From: Ferruginibacter sp.
GTDB lineage: Bacteria > Bacteroidota > Bacteroidia > Chitinophagales > Chitinophagaceae
DNA: 62,681 nt
Direction of reading: 5' to 3'
NCBI GenBank assembly: GCA_025359625.1
Contig: JANYFT010000031.1
Coordinates: 1 to 62,681 of the forward strand
Below the pieces are notes generated by a model, which saw only the letters and a program-made list of their open reading frames with translations, searched no databases and was not told where the DNA came from. The first letter of the stretch is position 1. The number at the start of each line of letters is the position of its first letter. Both the position numbers and the translations under genes were made by a program. Shown one piece after another: positions 37,451-47,607 of this stretch.

Positions 37451-38677
37451 TCTAAACTGTATCGCTTTAACAGGCTTGATTTTTTTTACTAACAGGGTGG
37501 GAATAATGAGGGTGGCAAAACAGATGGCCAGTGTAACTGCATCAACCAATATTATCTGCCACCACACCACATCAGCATGCGCTGCTGCCATATAATAAGC
37601 CTCTTCATCTAATTTAATAAATCCTGTTTTTTGCTGTAGCCAGCAAATAAACAGGCCGAGTGCGGTGCCGAAAATGATGCCGGTTACGGCTATTAAAGCG
37701 GTGTTGTATAAAAATATTTTTTGTACCATCCAGTCGCTGGCACCTACTGCTTTTAATATGCCGGTCATCCTGGTTCTTTCTAAAACAATAATCAGCAAAC
37801 AAGTGATAAGATTTACGATGGCTACAATCATCATGATGCCCATCAGTATCAGTTTTATCTTGTTCTGCAAGGCCAGCCAGTCAAAAATATTGCTATACAT
37901 TTCTTTAATGGTCTTACTGCTCCAGCCTTGTGGTGTTAATTCTTTTATTAAAGTAACCACCGTATCTGTTTGAGTGTAGTCTTTTAAAAAAACTTCGTAA
38001 CCGCCTATCTGACCTGGTTTCCAGTCGTTCATCCGCCTTATTAAATTGATATCGCAAAGGCCAAATTGTTTATCATATTCATCAATAGAGGTTTTAAAAA
38101 TACCGGCGATCTTTAATTTCCTGGGGCGCTTTGTTCCATCTTCCTGAATAAAAAAAGAAAGCAATGTATCGTTAACCTGAACATTTAACTGGTTGGCGAT
38201 GTAAGCGGAAATATTTATTTCCTTACTATAGCCGCTATCCGAAAATGCCAACCATTTTCCTTGTTGTAAAAAAGGGTTTAGCCTGCTGTAATTAAAAGAT
38301 GAGTCAATACCTTTTAGCAAAATACTTTCTATATCCGTACCATAAGTTAATATCACCGATTTTGTGGCGTAGCGTTCCATGGTTTTAACCTGTGGTAATT
38401 TTCTAACAATATTTTCAACCGTATCGTTAGCAGCAATGGGATATTGTTCTGCAATGCTAACCCTGTTTTCAATATCCTGCTGCACATGTATATGTCCCCA
38501 GAAACTGAAAATTTTATTACTGATTACATTTTGAAAACCGTTCACAAAACTCAATGCCACTATCATTACTGCAACGCTGATAGCCGTGGCCACAATGGCC
38601 AGCCGGATGATAAAACGGGAAAAAGTATTTTGCCGGTTAAAGGCAATTCTATTGGCTATAAAAGCAGATATATTCAA
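37448..38677 (-). CDS. FtsX/LolCE-family ABC transporter permease
   Basis: A 409-residue inner-membrane protein with the LolC/LolE-type MacB/FtsX layout: an N-terminal membrane helix ([30 protein letters not shown]), a periplasmic domain of about 200 residues, and three C-terminal helices in the FtsX domain. Such permeases extract lipoproteins from the inner membrane or perform related envelope tasks with a LolD-type ATPase, which is not encoded here. The start is a TTG at 38677. The N-terminal [12 protein letters not shown] matches the usual start of the family, and no ATG is available. It is divergent from the T9SS plug protein by 48 bp. Confidence 0.9.
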   Translation of the reverse strand: MNISAFIANRIAFNRQNTFSRFIIRLAIVATAISVAVMIVALSFVNGFQNVISNKIFSFWGHIHVQQDIENRVSIAEQYPIAANDTVENIVRKLPQVKTMERYATKSVILTYGTDIESILLKGIDSSFNYSRLNPFLQQGKWLAFSDSGYSKEINISAYIANQLNVQVNDTLLSFFIQEDGTKRPRKLKIAGIFKTSIDEYDKQFGLCDINLIRRMNDWKPGQIGGYEVFLKDYTQTDTVVTLIKELTPQGWSSKTIKEMYSNIFDWLALQNKIKLILMGIMMIVAIVNLITCLLIIVLERTRMTGILKAVGASDWMVQKIFLYNTALIAVTGIIFGTALGLFICWLQQKTGFIKLDEEAYYMAAAHADVVWWQIILVDAVTLAICFATLIIPTLLVKKIKPVKAIQFR

Positions 38678-38725
38678 TCGGCGTATTTTTTGCTATCTTT
38701 CAAAAGTAAATATTTTAATAACTAC

Positions 38726-40009
38726 ATGCATATTTTTAAATTGATAACCGCCGCATCTGTTTTATTATTGATGCAACAAGTATTGCCAGCCCAAACAAAT
38801 CCCGAAGGAGTTTATGATCCCAATATCCACTCGGTACGTTTTCATACTTATGGCGATCAGGAATCAATGGCCATTTATAAACTCAACAGTGCAGATAGGG
38901 TAGAGCTGCATTTTGATGATATGGAAACAAGAGTAAAAAGTTATTACTACACTTACCAGTTATGCGATTACAACTGGCAGCCGGTTAATCTAAGCCCGTT
39001 TGATTTCATAAAAGGGTTTACGCAGCAACGCATTACCGGTTACCGCTTTTCGTCTATCGCATATACCAGGTACATACATTACCAGGCTATATTGCCAGAG
39101 GCGAATAGTTTACCTATCCGCAGCGGCAATTATTTAGTAAAAGTTTTTCTGGATGGAGATACCACCAAATTGGTTTTTACAAAAGCCTTACTGGTACTTG
39201 ATTCCAAAGCAAGCGTATCGGCGCAGGTAGTACAACCATTTACACCGGATCGGTATAACACACACCAACATATAAAGTTTACTGTAAACATTGATGGTAT
39301 AAATACTTCTAATGCCAGTCAGCAAATTAAAGTAGTGGTGCTGCAAAATAACCGGTGGGATAATGCACAGGGAAATGTATTGCCAACATTCATCAGGAAT
39401 AATTCAATAGAGTATAGCAATGAAAATACATTTGTATTTCCAGGTGGTAAAGAATGGCGTTGGCTTGACCTTAGAAGCTTCCGGCTATTGAGTGAAAGGG
39501 TTGACAGTGCCAACGCAAAAAGAACAGACATTTATGTAAAGCCGGATATTGACAGAAGCGGGCAGCGGTACGCTTATTATGCAGATTTAGATGGCGGTTA
39601 CCTGGTTACAACCTATGAAAGCATTAATCCTTACTGGCAGGGAGACTATGCCAATATTCACTTTAAATATGTAACACCCACTCAAACACCTTATGCTGAT
39701 AAGGACCTGTATTTAATTGGCCAGTTAACCGGTTACCAGCTAAATGAAAACAGCAAAATGCATTTTAATATCGAAAAGGGAATATATGAAAATACCCTGA
39801 ATTTAAAACAAGGTTATTACAGTTACGGATACACGCTGGTAGATAAAAATGATGTCTCGAAACGTACAGACCTGGATGGTAATTACTGGGAGACAGAAAA
39901 TAATTATACCATATTGGTGTATTACAAATCTTTCACAGACCAGTCGGACCAGTTGATTGGCGTTGCTAAAATAAATACCCGGAGCGACAGGCCCGGCTTT
40001 AGTTTTTAG
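38726..40009 (+). CDS. T9SS plug protein (DUF5103)
   Basis: A 427-residue exported protein with signal peptide MHIFKLITAASVLLLMQQVLPA. It contains the DUF5103 domains: an N-terminal beta domain with PNIHSVRFHTYGDQES and CDYNWQPVNLSPFDFIKGF, and a C-terminal part with ADLDGGYLVTTYESINPYWQGDY and FSF at the end. The type IX translocon structure showed that a protein of this family closes the periplasmic side of the SprA channel. The ATG at 38726 gives a proper signal sequence. A longer open frame starting at 38444 runs antisense through the neighbouring permease gene and is not coding. The core type IX genes are not nearby. Confidence 0.88.
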   Translation: MHIFKLITAASVLLLMQQVLPAQTNPEGVYDPNIHSVRFHTYGDQESMAIYKLNSADRVELHFDDMETRVKSYYYTYQLCDYNWQPVNLSPFDFIKGFTQQRITGYRFSSIAYTRYIHYQAILPEANSLPIRSGNYLVKVFLDGDTTKLVFTKALLVLDSKASVSAQVVQPFTPDRYNTHQHIKFTVNIDGINTSNASQQIKVVVLQNNRWDNAQGNVLPTFIRNNSIEYSNENTFVFPGGKEWRWLDLRSFRLLSERVDSANAKRTDIYVKPDIDRSGQRYAYYADLDGGYLVTTYESINPYWQGDYANIHFKYVTPTQTPYADKDLYLIGQLTGYQLNENSKMHFNIEKGIYENTLNLKQGYYSYGYTLVDKNDVSKRTDLDGNYWETENNYTILVYYKSFTDQSDQLIGVAKINTRSDRPGFSF

Positions 40010-40726
40010 CTGCAGTCACAAAAAGAGTAAAAGTACAAACTGGATGTGTATTTAATTTTGGGTGTATAAAATGTAGCAAACGGCAGTCAGAAAAAAAAGA
40101 GTAATGACAATCCTGATTGTATAGTAATAGCCGCAATCAATCCGTTCGGTTATGCCCCTACCAACACGACATCATAGTTTTTTTGTCCATTCATCTTTTT
40201 TAAATTTAGCTTCCAAAATTATACCACTTCAAACATATCCGATCATGTGTGTATTAAAAATATCCGCCAACGGATTTCAGGGAATTGATAATTTTTTATT
40301 TTTAAAGGCTCGCCAGTAATCCATGCAATGTGTATGGCAGCTAATCATCCTGATGTTACATTGAACTATTTATTTAGGATATGCAATTTGCATAAGGCCG
40401 GGTTAAAATGACAGGCAGCTATTTCCATAGCTTGTAATAAATACTTTCAGTAGTTAATGCAACAACTTATTGAAAGGTTGAATTCAAAATAAGGTTCTCT
40501 CTCAATACCGGTCATAATATTTTTTTTGTTTCAATGAGATTAAAAAAGGAGAAATAATCTTAGCAATCCTACTTCTATAAAATTGATTATTTATGCTTTA
40601 ATCATTTCTACATTTCCGTAACATCTCCATTAAAACTAAATAACCGCATAATTTCTGCCATTTAATTAACTTGCACAATTGCTGAAGCCACTGAACAAAA
40701 ACATAAGCTGCCAGCGATTTAGTTAA
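40010..40726. other. 717-bp intergenic region upstream of the ECF sigma gene
   Basis: The longest gene-free stretch in the window. It is AT-rich with stop codons in all frames. I found no tRNA-like, riboswitch-like or repeated element. It must contain the promoter of the sigma-factor gene at the head of the carbohydrate locus, but I cannot identify specific boxes. Confidence 0.6.
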
Positions 40727-41287
40727 ATGAAAGGAAGTAGCTGGCACGATATGATAAAAGGAGACAGGGCTGCATTTTTAGCTATTTACCAGCTTCATTA
40801 CCAGGCTTTATTTAGTTACGGGTTTAGTTTAACTGCCGACCGGGAACTTACAAAAGACTGCATCCAGGAATTATTTTTAGAAATATGGAGCACCCATGTT
40901 GCACTAAATAAAGAAGTAGATAATGTAAGGTCTTATCTTTTTACCTGGCTGCGTCGGAAAATAAACAAAGAATTTGACCGCCTCAAAAAAGAAAAATTAA
41001 ACAACCAGATATCTGAAGACATTGAGTTAACGCTGGCATCGTACGAAGAACTGCTGGTAGCTTTTCAGCAATCGGAAGAAAAAAAGGAAGAGCTGCGGCG
41101 GGCGCTTAAAAAACTTACGAAAAAGCAGCTGGAGATTATAAAATTAAAATTCTTCGAAAATCTTTCCTGCAGTGCCATTGCTGCAAAAACATCCCTTACG
41201 CCACGCACAGTTTACAACCTGATATACGAAGCGCTGCGCAATTTAAGGGAAGCCATGCGCCTGGTGGTCATTTATATTTTGCTGTAA
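40727..41287 (+). CDS. ECF RNA polymerase sigma factor (FecI-like)
   Basis: A 186-residue extracytoplasmic-function sigma factor of the Bacteroidetes sigma-70 family. Region 2 is seen as AIYQLHYQALFSYGFSL followed by LTKDCIQELFLEIW. Region 4 is KKLTKKQLEIIKLKFFENL followed by a helix-turn-helix with TPRTVYNLIYEALRNLREA. In this phylum such factors are held by a FecR anti-sigma and activate SusC/SusD genes when the transporter's STN domain signals substrate. The FecR gene follows after 136 bp and SusC after that, so it is the likely regulator of the carbohydrate locus. Confidence 0.94.
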   Translation: MKGSSWHDMIKGDRAAFLAIYQLHYQALFSYGFSLTADRELTKDCIQELFLEIWSTHVALNKEVDNVRSYLFTWLRRKINKEFDRLKKEKLNNQISEDIELTLASYEELLVAFQQSEEKKEELRRALKKLTKKQLEIIKLKFFENLSCSAIAAKTSLTPRTVYNLIYEALRNLREAMRLVVIYILL

Positions 41288-41423
41288 ATTCAGGTCTTCG
41301 CCATCGGTTTCAGCCGGTCATTTTTTCAACCAAAAAAAATAGTTTTAAAATAACCGGTAAATAATACCGATTTGCTCCACTACCTATGGTAAGGCTTTGT
41401 CGGCTTTGTGCAATCAGTAAATT

Positions 41424-42494
41424 ATGGATAAAAAATTTCTGGACAATTACCAGGCGGAAGATTTTATTGCGGATGAATCATTCCTTAATTACTATTTTAA
41501 ATTGAACATGGATGACCAGATTTTTTGGGAAGAATGGCTGGACAAACTTCCAGCCAATAAGCCTTTGGCAGAAGCGGCTAAAGAGTTGTTACAAGCCTTG
41601 TCCTTAACTCTATCGGATATTGAATTTCAAGCAGAACTTGCAAAATTAAAAAAAGCCATTAATGATCAGCAGCCAATAGTAAAAAACAATGATCAACCCT
41701 CACTTTTTCGGTTTTTACAATTTGATCAAACTAAAGGATCATCTGCAAAAAGAAAATCACGCATTGTTAAAACGGTTGCTGCCACCCTTATTATGCTTTT
41801 TGCCGGAGGTTATTTTTTGCTTCCCTCTTTTACAAAACGGGGTTCTCAATTAACAGAAAAAGTTAATTATAGTAGTGCTCCTGTTGTTTTTGTATTGAGT
41901 GACAGCACCGTGGTTACACTTGCCCCCCAAAGTGCGTTGCATTATCCGGCAAATTTTAATGAAAAAGAAAGAAAGGTTTACCTGGAAGGGGAGGCGCAAT
42001 TTCATGTAAAAAGAGATCCGGCACATCCTTTTAAAGTGTATTCTGCAGAAGTGGTGGCCACCGTTTTGGGCACTGTATTCAATATCAAACAACATCCAGG
42101 CGACAGCATTGTGCAAGTGGAATTATTGAAAGGAAAATTACAGGTAGAAACAATGGACAGTTTGGGAGCGTCTACACAATCTATCCTTTTGAACCCGGAC
42201 GAAAGGGTGGTGTTTAACCGACATCAGCAAAAATTTTATAAAGAAAGCTGGCAGCAAAACAACGAGCAGCATCATGTATCCAGTCACTTCAAATTCAGCC
42301 AGGATAATTTTGAAACCATCGCCCAACAAATAAAAACTGTTTTTGGAATTACGCTGGTTAATCAAAGTAATAAAAAAGAATGGCGTTTTACAGGCGAGTT
42401 CAACAACAGTTCCGCAAAAGAGATCATCGAAAATATTTGTATTGTAAAGAAATCAAATTACCAGGTTCAGGGAGATACGATTTATATAAAGTAG
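41424..42494 (+). CDS. FecR-type anti-sigma factor
   Basis: A 356-residue membrane regulator. A cytoplasmic N-terminal part (1-110) binds the sigma factor and includes YQAEDFIADESFLNYY. One membrane helix lies at about 115-133 (VKTVAATLIMLFAGGYFLL). The periplasmic FecR domain follows, with DSTVVTLAPQSALHYP, EGEAQFHVKRDPAHPFKV and VLGTVFNIKQHPGD. The C-terminal DUF4974/STN-like domain (FKFSQDNFETIAQQIKTVFG to end) contacts the transporter's signalling domain. It lies between its sigma factor and its SusC transporter, as in other PULs regulated by transenvelope signalling. Confidence 0.94.
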   Translation: MDKKFLDNYQAEDFIADESFLNYYFKLNMDDQIFWEEWLDKLPANKPLAEAAKELLQALSLTLSDIEFQAELAKLKKAINDQQPIVKNNDQPSLFRFLQFDQTKGSSAKRKSRIVKTVAATLIMLFAGGYFLLPSFTKRGSQLTEKVNYSSAPVVFVLSDSTVVTLAPQSALHYPANFNEKERKVYLEGEAQFHVKRDPAHPFKVYSAEVVATVLGTVFNIKQHPGDSIVQVELLKGKLQVETMDSLGASTQSILLNPDERVVFNRHQQKFYKESWQQNNEQHHVSSHFKFSQDNFETIAQQIKTVFGITLVNQSNKKEWRFTGEFNNSSAKEIIENICIVKKSNYQVQGDTIYIK

Positions 42495-42524
42495 TGCCCG
42501 GCACTGCATAAATTTTTAATTGCC

Positions 42525-45500
42525 ATGTTTATTCAACGATGCCTGCCGTCTCTTTGTAAGGGACTAATTAGCCTGCTTATTATTTTAATAAACATGGTTG
42601 GCGCAAAAGCCGAAACCGCACCAGCACAATTTGGGGAAGTATATGTCACCATTAAAAGTCCTTCCATACAAATACTGCAACTATTTAAAGTGATACAGGA
42701 GCAAAGCCCTTATGTATTTGCGTATGATGAAAATGAAGTAAACCTTAGCCAGACGGTTACGCTTAAAACCGGCCCGCAACCGTTAACTGCATTACTGCAA
42801 ACCATCTCCAAAAAAACCGGCCTCTCTTTTATACAAAAGCATAACACCATCCTTGTTAATAAAAAAAGTGCGCCTTTATCCAAAGATGAATTGTCACCAA
42901 TGGGCATTCCTGTAAAGGGATCGGTGAAAGACTCTGCGGGCGCTGCTTTAAGCGGTGCAAGTGTTGTTGTTAAAGGCTTGGCAAAATCAGTAATAACAGA
43001 TGGGGATGGTAATTTTTCTATTGATGTAGCGGCAGATGCGGTGCTGATCATCAGCCATGTTGGTTATAAAACGCAGGAAGTAATTGTAAGCAGTAACCAG
43101 TTTTTGCAGATCGTTTTAGAAGAAATTCGCAAAGACCTGAATGAAGTAGTGGTAGTAGGATATCAGTCTCAAAGAAAATCAGATCTTACCGGCGCTGTTT
43201 CTGTTGTTAATATTGGCGGCATTTCCAAATTGCCTGTGGGTACTGTTGATCAGGCATTGCAGGGCAAAGTGCCTGGTGTGCGCATCACACAATCAACCGG
43301 GCAACCTGGTGAAGGTGTTGTGGTAAGGATACGCGGCGTAGGAACAATCAACGATAACAACCCATTGTTCATTATTGATGGTATCCCGACAAAAGATGGT
43401 ATCAATTTTCTTTCGCCTTCCGATATTGAATCTATCACTGTTTTAAAAGATGCTTCTTCTGCTGCTATTTACGGGGCACGCTCTTCCAATGGTGTTGTAG
43501 TGGTAACAACAAAGGGCGGAAAAAAAGGAAAAGTTCAGTTCAATTATTCCGGTTACGGTGGCGATCAAACACATGGCGCATTGCCTAAGATGGCAAACAC
43601 TTCAGAGTATGTTGAACTGTACAATGAAGCGGCAGATAATGATAATGCAGGCGTTACAAACCCTGCGCTGATAAGACCTAAAATACCAGCAGCACTGGCC
43701 ACAGCAAATACCGGTTGGCTGAATGCAATTTTTCAAAATGGCCGCATTCAAAATCACCAGTTATCGGTGAGGGGTGGCAATGAAAAAACCCTTTTTTATA
43801 TTTCCGGTAATTATTTTAAACAGGATGGTATCATCATTAATTCATCGTATGAGCGGTACTCGCTGTTGTCAAAACTTAACATTAATCTTACCGATAAATT
43901 AAGCATCGGTAATAATATCAACATCTCTTATTCAAAGAAAAATGTGATCGGCAGCAGTGGTGATGGGTATGGGGGAAATGGAGGCAGCGTGATTAGGTAT
44001 GCTTTGTTCCGCACACCTGCCATTCCGGTGTACGACAGTGCTGGTGTGTATTCCGATCTGCCCAAATATCCTGCTTATTTTGGGGATGGTTACAACCCTG
44101 TTGCCATGGTCAATAAGGCGGATAATAAAGAAAAGCAGTACAGGGTATTTTCTAATTTGTATGCAGAGTATAAAATTCTTTCTAACTTAAAATTCAAATC
44201 AGATATTGGCCTTGATGCCATCATTACAAACGATAAAAGGTTTGATGAAAATTACGGCACCAATCTGCGCATTAATAATCCGAGCAGGCTTGGGGTAAGC
44301 ACTTCTACCAACATGAATATTGTTTGGAACAACACTTTCAATTATACCACTACATTTAAGTCGGTACATAAATTATCGGTGCTGGCGGGTACGGAAGCAA
44401 TTAGCAATAAAAATAATGTACACGGCGGCAGCGACCGTAATTTCTCTAATCAAAATCCAAGCTTCCGGTATATTGGTAATGGAGACGGGCTGATAGGATC
44501 AACTGCTGCGTATGAAGGCCAGAGGGAGTCTGCGCTGTTTTCTATTTTTGGCAATGCCAATTATGCATACAGCAACCGGTATTTTTTATCGGCCAACATC
44601 CGCAGAGACGGCTCTTCCCGCTTTGGTCCTGAAAACAAGTATGGCACTTTCTTTTCCGGTTCAGCAGGCTGGAATGCACACAACGAAAAATGGGTGCAGG
44701 ATCATTTGAGTGTATTCTCAAGATTAAAACTGCGGGCCAGTTATGGACAACTGGGCAACCAGGAAATTCCGGATTATGGCTACATTTCTATCATCGGCAA
44801 TTTGTATAATTATCCTTTTGGTCAAACACCCGTTAGCAATCCCGGTTCTACCATTTCTACACTCGGAAATCCAAAAGTAAAATGGGAATCATCTACACAG
44901 TCAGATGCCGGGTTGGACATTGGAATATGGAAAGATAAATTAAGCCTGACGGTGGATTATTTTATTAAGACTACTTCAGACATGCTGATACCAGTGCCAT
45001 TGCCATTAATTGGGGGCAGTGCCAAACCACCTTATTTAAATGCAGGCAAGGTAGAAAATAAAGGACTTGAAGTGGAACTGAATTTTAAAAATAACGATCA
45101 TTTACTGAAATATGATATCGGTGTAAACTTCGCAACAATCTCCAATAAAGTTATTTCATTAAGCAATGGCCAGCCAATTGCAGGGGGAAGAATTGATAAT
45201 AACTACAATGCCACTTTAACCACGGTTGGCCACCCTATCGGTTCTTTTTATTTGTTTGAGCAGGCTGGTATTTTTCAGAGTGCCGCAGACATTTTTGCCC
45301 ATGCCTACCAGGGTAAAAATCTGCAACCTGGCGATGTGATTTTTAAAGACCAGAACGGCGATGGCCTAATTGATGAAAAAGACAGAACTTTTCTGGGCAG
45401 CGCCATTCCGAAATATACTATGGGTGCAACCCTTAATATGGAGTACCGAAATTTTGATTTATCCGTCTTCTTCCAGGGGCAGTATGGCAACAAAATTTAC

Positions 45501-45932
45501 TCGCAGGTAAATATGGATATAGAAGGTTTTTACCGTGCCTTTAATGTTACACAACGGGTGTACGATGAGCGTTGGCGTGGCGAAGGAACCAGCAACTCGA
45601 TGCCAAGGGTTTCGTTTAAGGGGGCTTCCAATAATAAATATCCATCCAGCCGCTTTTTGGAAGATGGCTCTTATGTGCGGTTAAAAAATTGCCAGATAGG
45701 ATATACCATTCCGGAAAAACTAATCAGCAAATTAAAAATTAAAACACTGCGGTTTTATGTAACCGGCCAAAATTTATGGACACTTACAAACTACACCGGC
45801 CTTGATCCTGAGATGCACATCAGCGACAATGTAAAGAGAGATACCTATGGCGGAGATGTAGCCGCAGGCATTGACTGGGGAACATATCCAAGTGCCCGCA
45901 GTTTTATAGTTGGCGTGAATTTGAATTTTTAA
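42525..45932 (+). CDS. SusC/RagA-family TonB-dependent outer-membrane transporter with STN domain
   Basis: A 1135-residue transporter. In order: signal peptide ending VGAKAE, STN signalling domain (about 55-110, QSPYVFAYDENEV ... NTILVNK), carboxypeptidase-regulatory-like domain (about 130-200), plug domain with VVVVGYQSQRKSDLTGAVS and DGIPTKDG/VLKDASSAAIYGARSSNGVVVVTTKGGK, then a 22-strand barrel ending GVNLNF. It moves oligosaccharides across the outer membrane using TonB energy, together with the SusD lipoprotein. The STN domain implies that it also signals through FecR to the ECF sigma factor encoded upstream. The substrate cannot be read from the sequence. Context points to a mannose-containing glycan. 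Confidence 0.96.
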   Translation: MFIQRCLPSLCKGLISLLIILINMVGAKAETAPAQFGEVYVTIKSPSIQILQLFKVIQEQSPYVFAYDENEVNLSQTVTLKTGPQPLTALLQTISKKTGLSFIQKHNTILVNKKSAPLSKDELSPMGIPVKGSVKDSAGAALSGASVVVKGLAKSVITDGDGNFSIDVAADAVLIISHVGYKTQEVIVSSNQFLQIVLEEIRKDLNEVVVVGYQSQRKSDLTGAVSVVNIGGISKLPVGTVDQALQGKVPGVRITQSTGQPGEGVVVRIRGVGTINDNNPLFIIDGIPTKDGINFLSPSDIESITVLKDASSAAIYGARSSNGVVVVTTKGGKKGKVQFNYSGYGGDQTHGALPKMANTSEYVELYNEAADNDNAGVTNPALIRPKIPAALATANTGWLNAIFQNGRIQNHQLSVRGGNEKTLFYISGNYFKQDGIIINSSYERYSLLSKLNINLTDKLSIGNNINISYSKKNVIGSSGDGYGGNGGSVIRYALFRTPAIPVYDSAGVYSDLPKYPAYFGDGYNPVAMVNKADNKEKQYRVFSNLYAEYKILSNLKFKSDIGLDAIITNDKRFDENYGTNLRINNPSRLGVSTSTNMNIVWNNTFNYTTTFKSVHKLSVLAGTEAISNKNNVHGGSDRNFSNQNPSFRYIGNGDGLIGSTAAYEGQRESALFSIFGNANYAYSNRYFLSANIRRDGSSRFGPENKYGTFFSGSAGWNAHNEKWVQDHLSVFSRLKLRASYGQLGNQEIPDYGYISIIGNLYNYPFGQTPVSNPGSTISTLGNPKVKWESSTQSDAGLDIGIWKDKLSLTVDYFIKTTSDMLIPVPLPLIGGSAKPPYLNAGKVENKGLEVELNFKNNDHLLKYDIGVNFATISNKVISLSNGQPIAGGRIDNNYNATLTTVGHPIGSFYLFEQAGIFQSAADIFAHAYQGKNLQPGDVIFKDQNGDGLIDEKDRTFLGSAIPKYTMGATLNMEYRNFDLSVFFQGQYGNKIYSQVNMDIEGFYRAFNVTQRVYDERWRGEGTSNSMPRVSFKGASNNKYPSSRFLEDGSYVRLKNCQIGYTIPEKLISKLKIKTLRFYVTGQNLWTLTNYTGLDPEMHISDNVKRDTYGGDVAAGIDWGTYPSARSFIVGVNLNF

Positions 45933-46068
45933 AGTTGATTAAGATAGTATAAATGAAGAAGTATAACACGTACGATAAACCACAGATTAAACGACAAATG
46001 AAAGCACTGCATTCACTCGTATAATTCGTAACAAAAATTGTGTTTCAAAATAATTAAAACGCTTGCGC

Positions 46069-47568
46069 ATGAAAAAAAATATTGTACAAACCCTCCTGAT
46101 GCTGTTAATTTTTTTTAGCATAACAGGCTGTAAAAAATTCATCACCAAAGATATTGTGGGGCAGTACCCCGAGAGTCAGTTTTATACAACACAGGCGCAG
46201 GCCCTGCTGGCGATCAATGCAGCTTACCAGCCGCTGGGCTTTACCACGGCTAACAATAACCGGCTCTGGGTTTTTGGTGATGTGGCATCAAACGATGCAG
46301 CAAAGGGTGGCAACCCCGGCGACCAGGCGGATATTGAATTTATAGATCAGTTCACCATCAATTCTACCAATGGTAACCTGGCAAGCATGTGGGCCCTTTT
46401 ATATGATGGCATCGCCCGTTGCAATATCGTACTGAGTAAAGTGCCGGGCATTACCATGGATAAAAATATGCAGACAAGAATTTTAGGAGAAGCAAAGTTT
46501 TTGCGGGCCTGGTATTACTTCGAACTCATCAATATTTTTGGCGATGTTCCGCTCGTGTTGCAACCATTGGCACCCGACCAGTTACAGATTGCCCAATCTC
46601 CCGTACAGCTGATTTTTGAAACAGTGATAGAGACAGATCTTACCAATGCTGCAGCAAGCCTTCCGGCAACTTACAGTGGTGCAGATGTTGGCCGCGTTAC
46701 TGCAGGCGCCGCTACCGCCTTACTGGCGAAGGCTTATTTATTTGAAAGTAAATGGGACAAGGCGGCCACTGAAGCTGGTAAAATTGTAAATGGCAAATTG
46801 TATAATTTGATGCCGCTCTACAGCCAGAATTTTACCGCAAAATTTAAAAACAACAAAGAATCTATTTTTGAAGTACAGCACTTAACCGGCCAGGATCCAA
46901 AGCTGGGCAATGAACTGAACCAGTACTTTGCACCGCAGGTGGACGGTGGTTATTATTTTAACGCACCCACTCAAAACTTTGTGGATGAGTTTGAAAAAAC
47001 AGGCGCTGGTGTAACCGACCCAAGACTCGATTATACCGTTGGCCGCGATAGCATGCCCTGGTTCAACAATCGCATCTTTGATAAAGCCTGGTCGCAAAGT
47101 ACCGGCTACCTTACCCGCAAGCACCAGCAATCGCTTGCCGAAGTGCCCAATAAAAGTGATGGCAATACCAATTATACCGCCATCCGTTATGCCGATGTGT
47201 TGCTCTGGTATGCGGAAGCATTAAATGAATCGGGCCATAGTGCGGAAGCATTAGCGCCATTAAACACGGTAAGAAAAAGAGCGAGAGAAAGTTACCTGTA
47301 TGATACGGCACAGGTGGGCTATCCGAACATCCCTGCAGACTTGCTACCCGATATCACTTCCACCAACCAAGTTGATCTGAGAAAAGCAATACAGCATGAA
47401 AGAAGGGTGGAACTGGGTTTTGAATTTCATCGCTACTTCGATATCATTCGCTGGGGTAAAGAATATGCCACACAAGCTTTAAGAGATAAACCAAATTTTA
47501 ATTACGATTTAAATAAACATTTTCCTATCCCACAAATTGAAAGGGATAGAAATAAAGCTTTGCATTAA
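46069..47568 (+). CDS. SusD/RagB-family nutrient-binding lipoprotein
   Basis: About 499 residues. The lipoprotein signal MKKNIVQTLLMLLIFFSITG is followed by Cys21 and KK. SusD features are the TPR-like helices (LGEAKFLRAWYYFELINIFGDVPLV, which contains the highly conserved RAWYYF motif). A C-terminal RagB block contains YADVLLWYAEALNESG and LRKAIQHERRVELGFEFHRYFDIIRWGK. It caps the SusC barrel and captures glycan at the cell surface. I take the ATG at 46069; an upstream in-frame TTG at 46063 adds only two residues. It is separated from SusC by 136 bp without a recognisable terminator. Confidence 0.95.
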   Translation: MKKNIVQTLLMLLIFFSITGCKKFITKDIVGQYPESQFYTTQAQALLAINAAYQPLGFTTANNNRLWVFGDVASNDAAKGGNPGDQADIEFIDQFTINSTNGNLASMWALLYDGIARCNIVLSKVPGITMDKNMQTRILGEAKFLRAWYYFELINIFGDVPLVLQPLAPDQLQIAQSPVQLIFETVIETDLTNAAASLPATYSGADVGRVTAGAATALLAKAYLFESKWDKAATEAGKIVNGKLYNLMPLYSQNFTAKFKNNKESIFEVQHLTGQDPKLGNELNQYFAPQVDGGYYFNAPTQNFVDEFEKTGAGVTDPRLDYTVGRDSMPWFNNRIFDKAWSQSTGYLTRKHQQSLAEVPNKSDGNTNYTAIRYADVLLWYAEALNESGHSAEALAPLNTVRKRARESYLYDTAQVGYPNIPADLLPDITSTNQVDLRKAIQHERRVELGFEFHRYFDIIRWGKEYATQALRDKPNFNYDLNKHFPIPQIERDRNKALH

Positions 47569-47607
47569 ACTACACTAAATTTTTTCATTAAACAAAAACA
47601 AAACATC

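Noticed and set aside
38444-38725. N-terminal extension of the T9SS plug protein frame
   Set aside because: It runs antisense through the FtsX-type permease gene. The signal peptide starts at the ATG at 38726.
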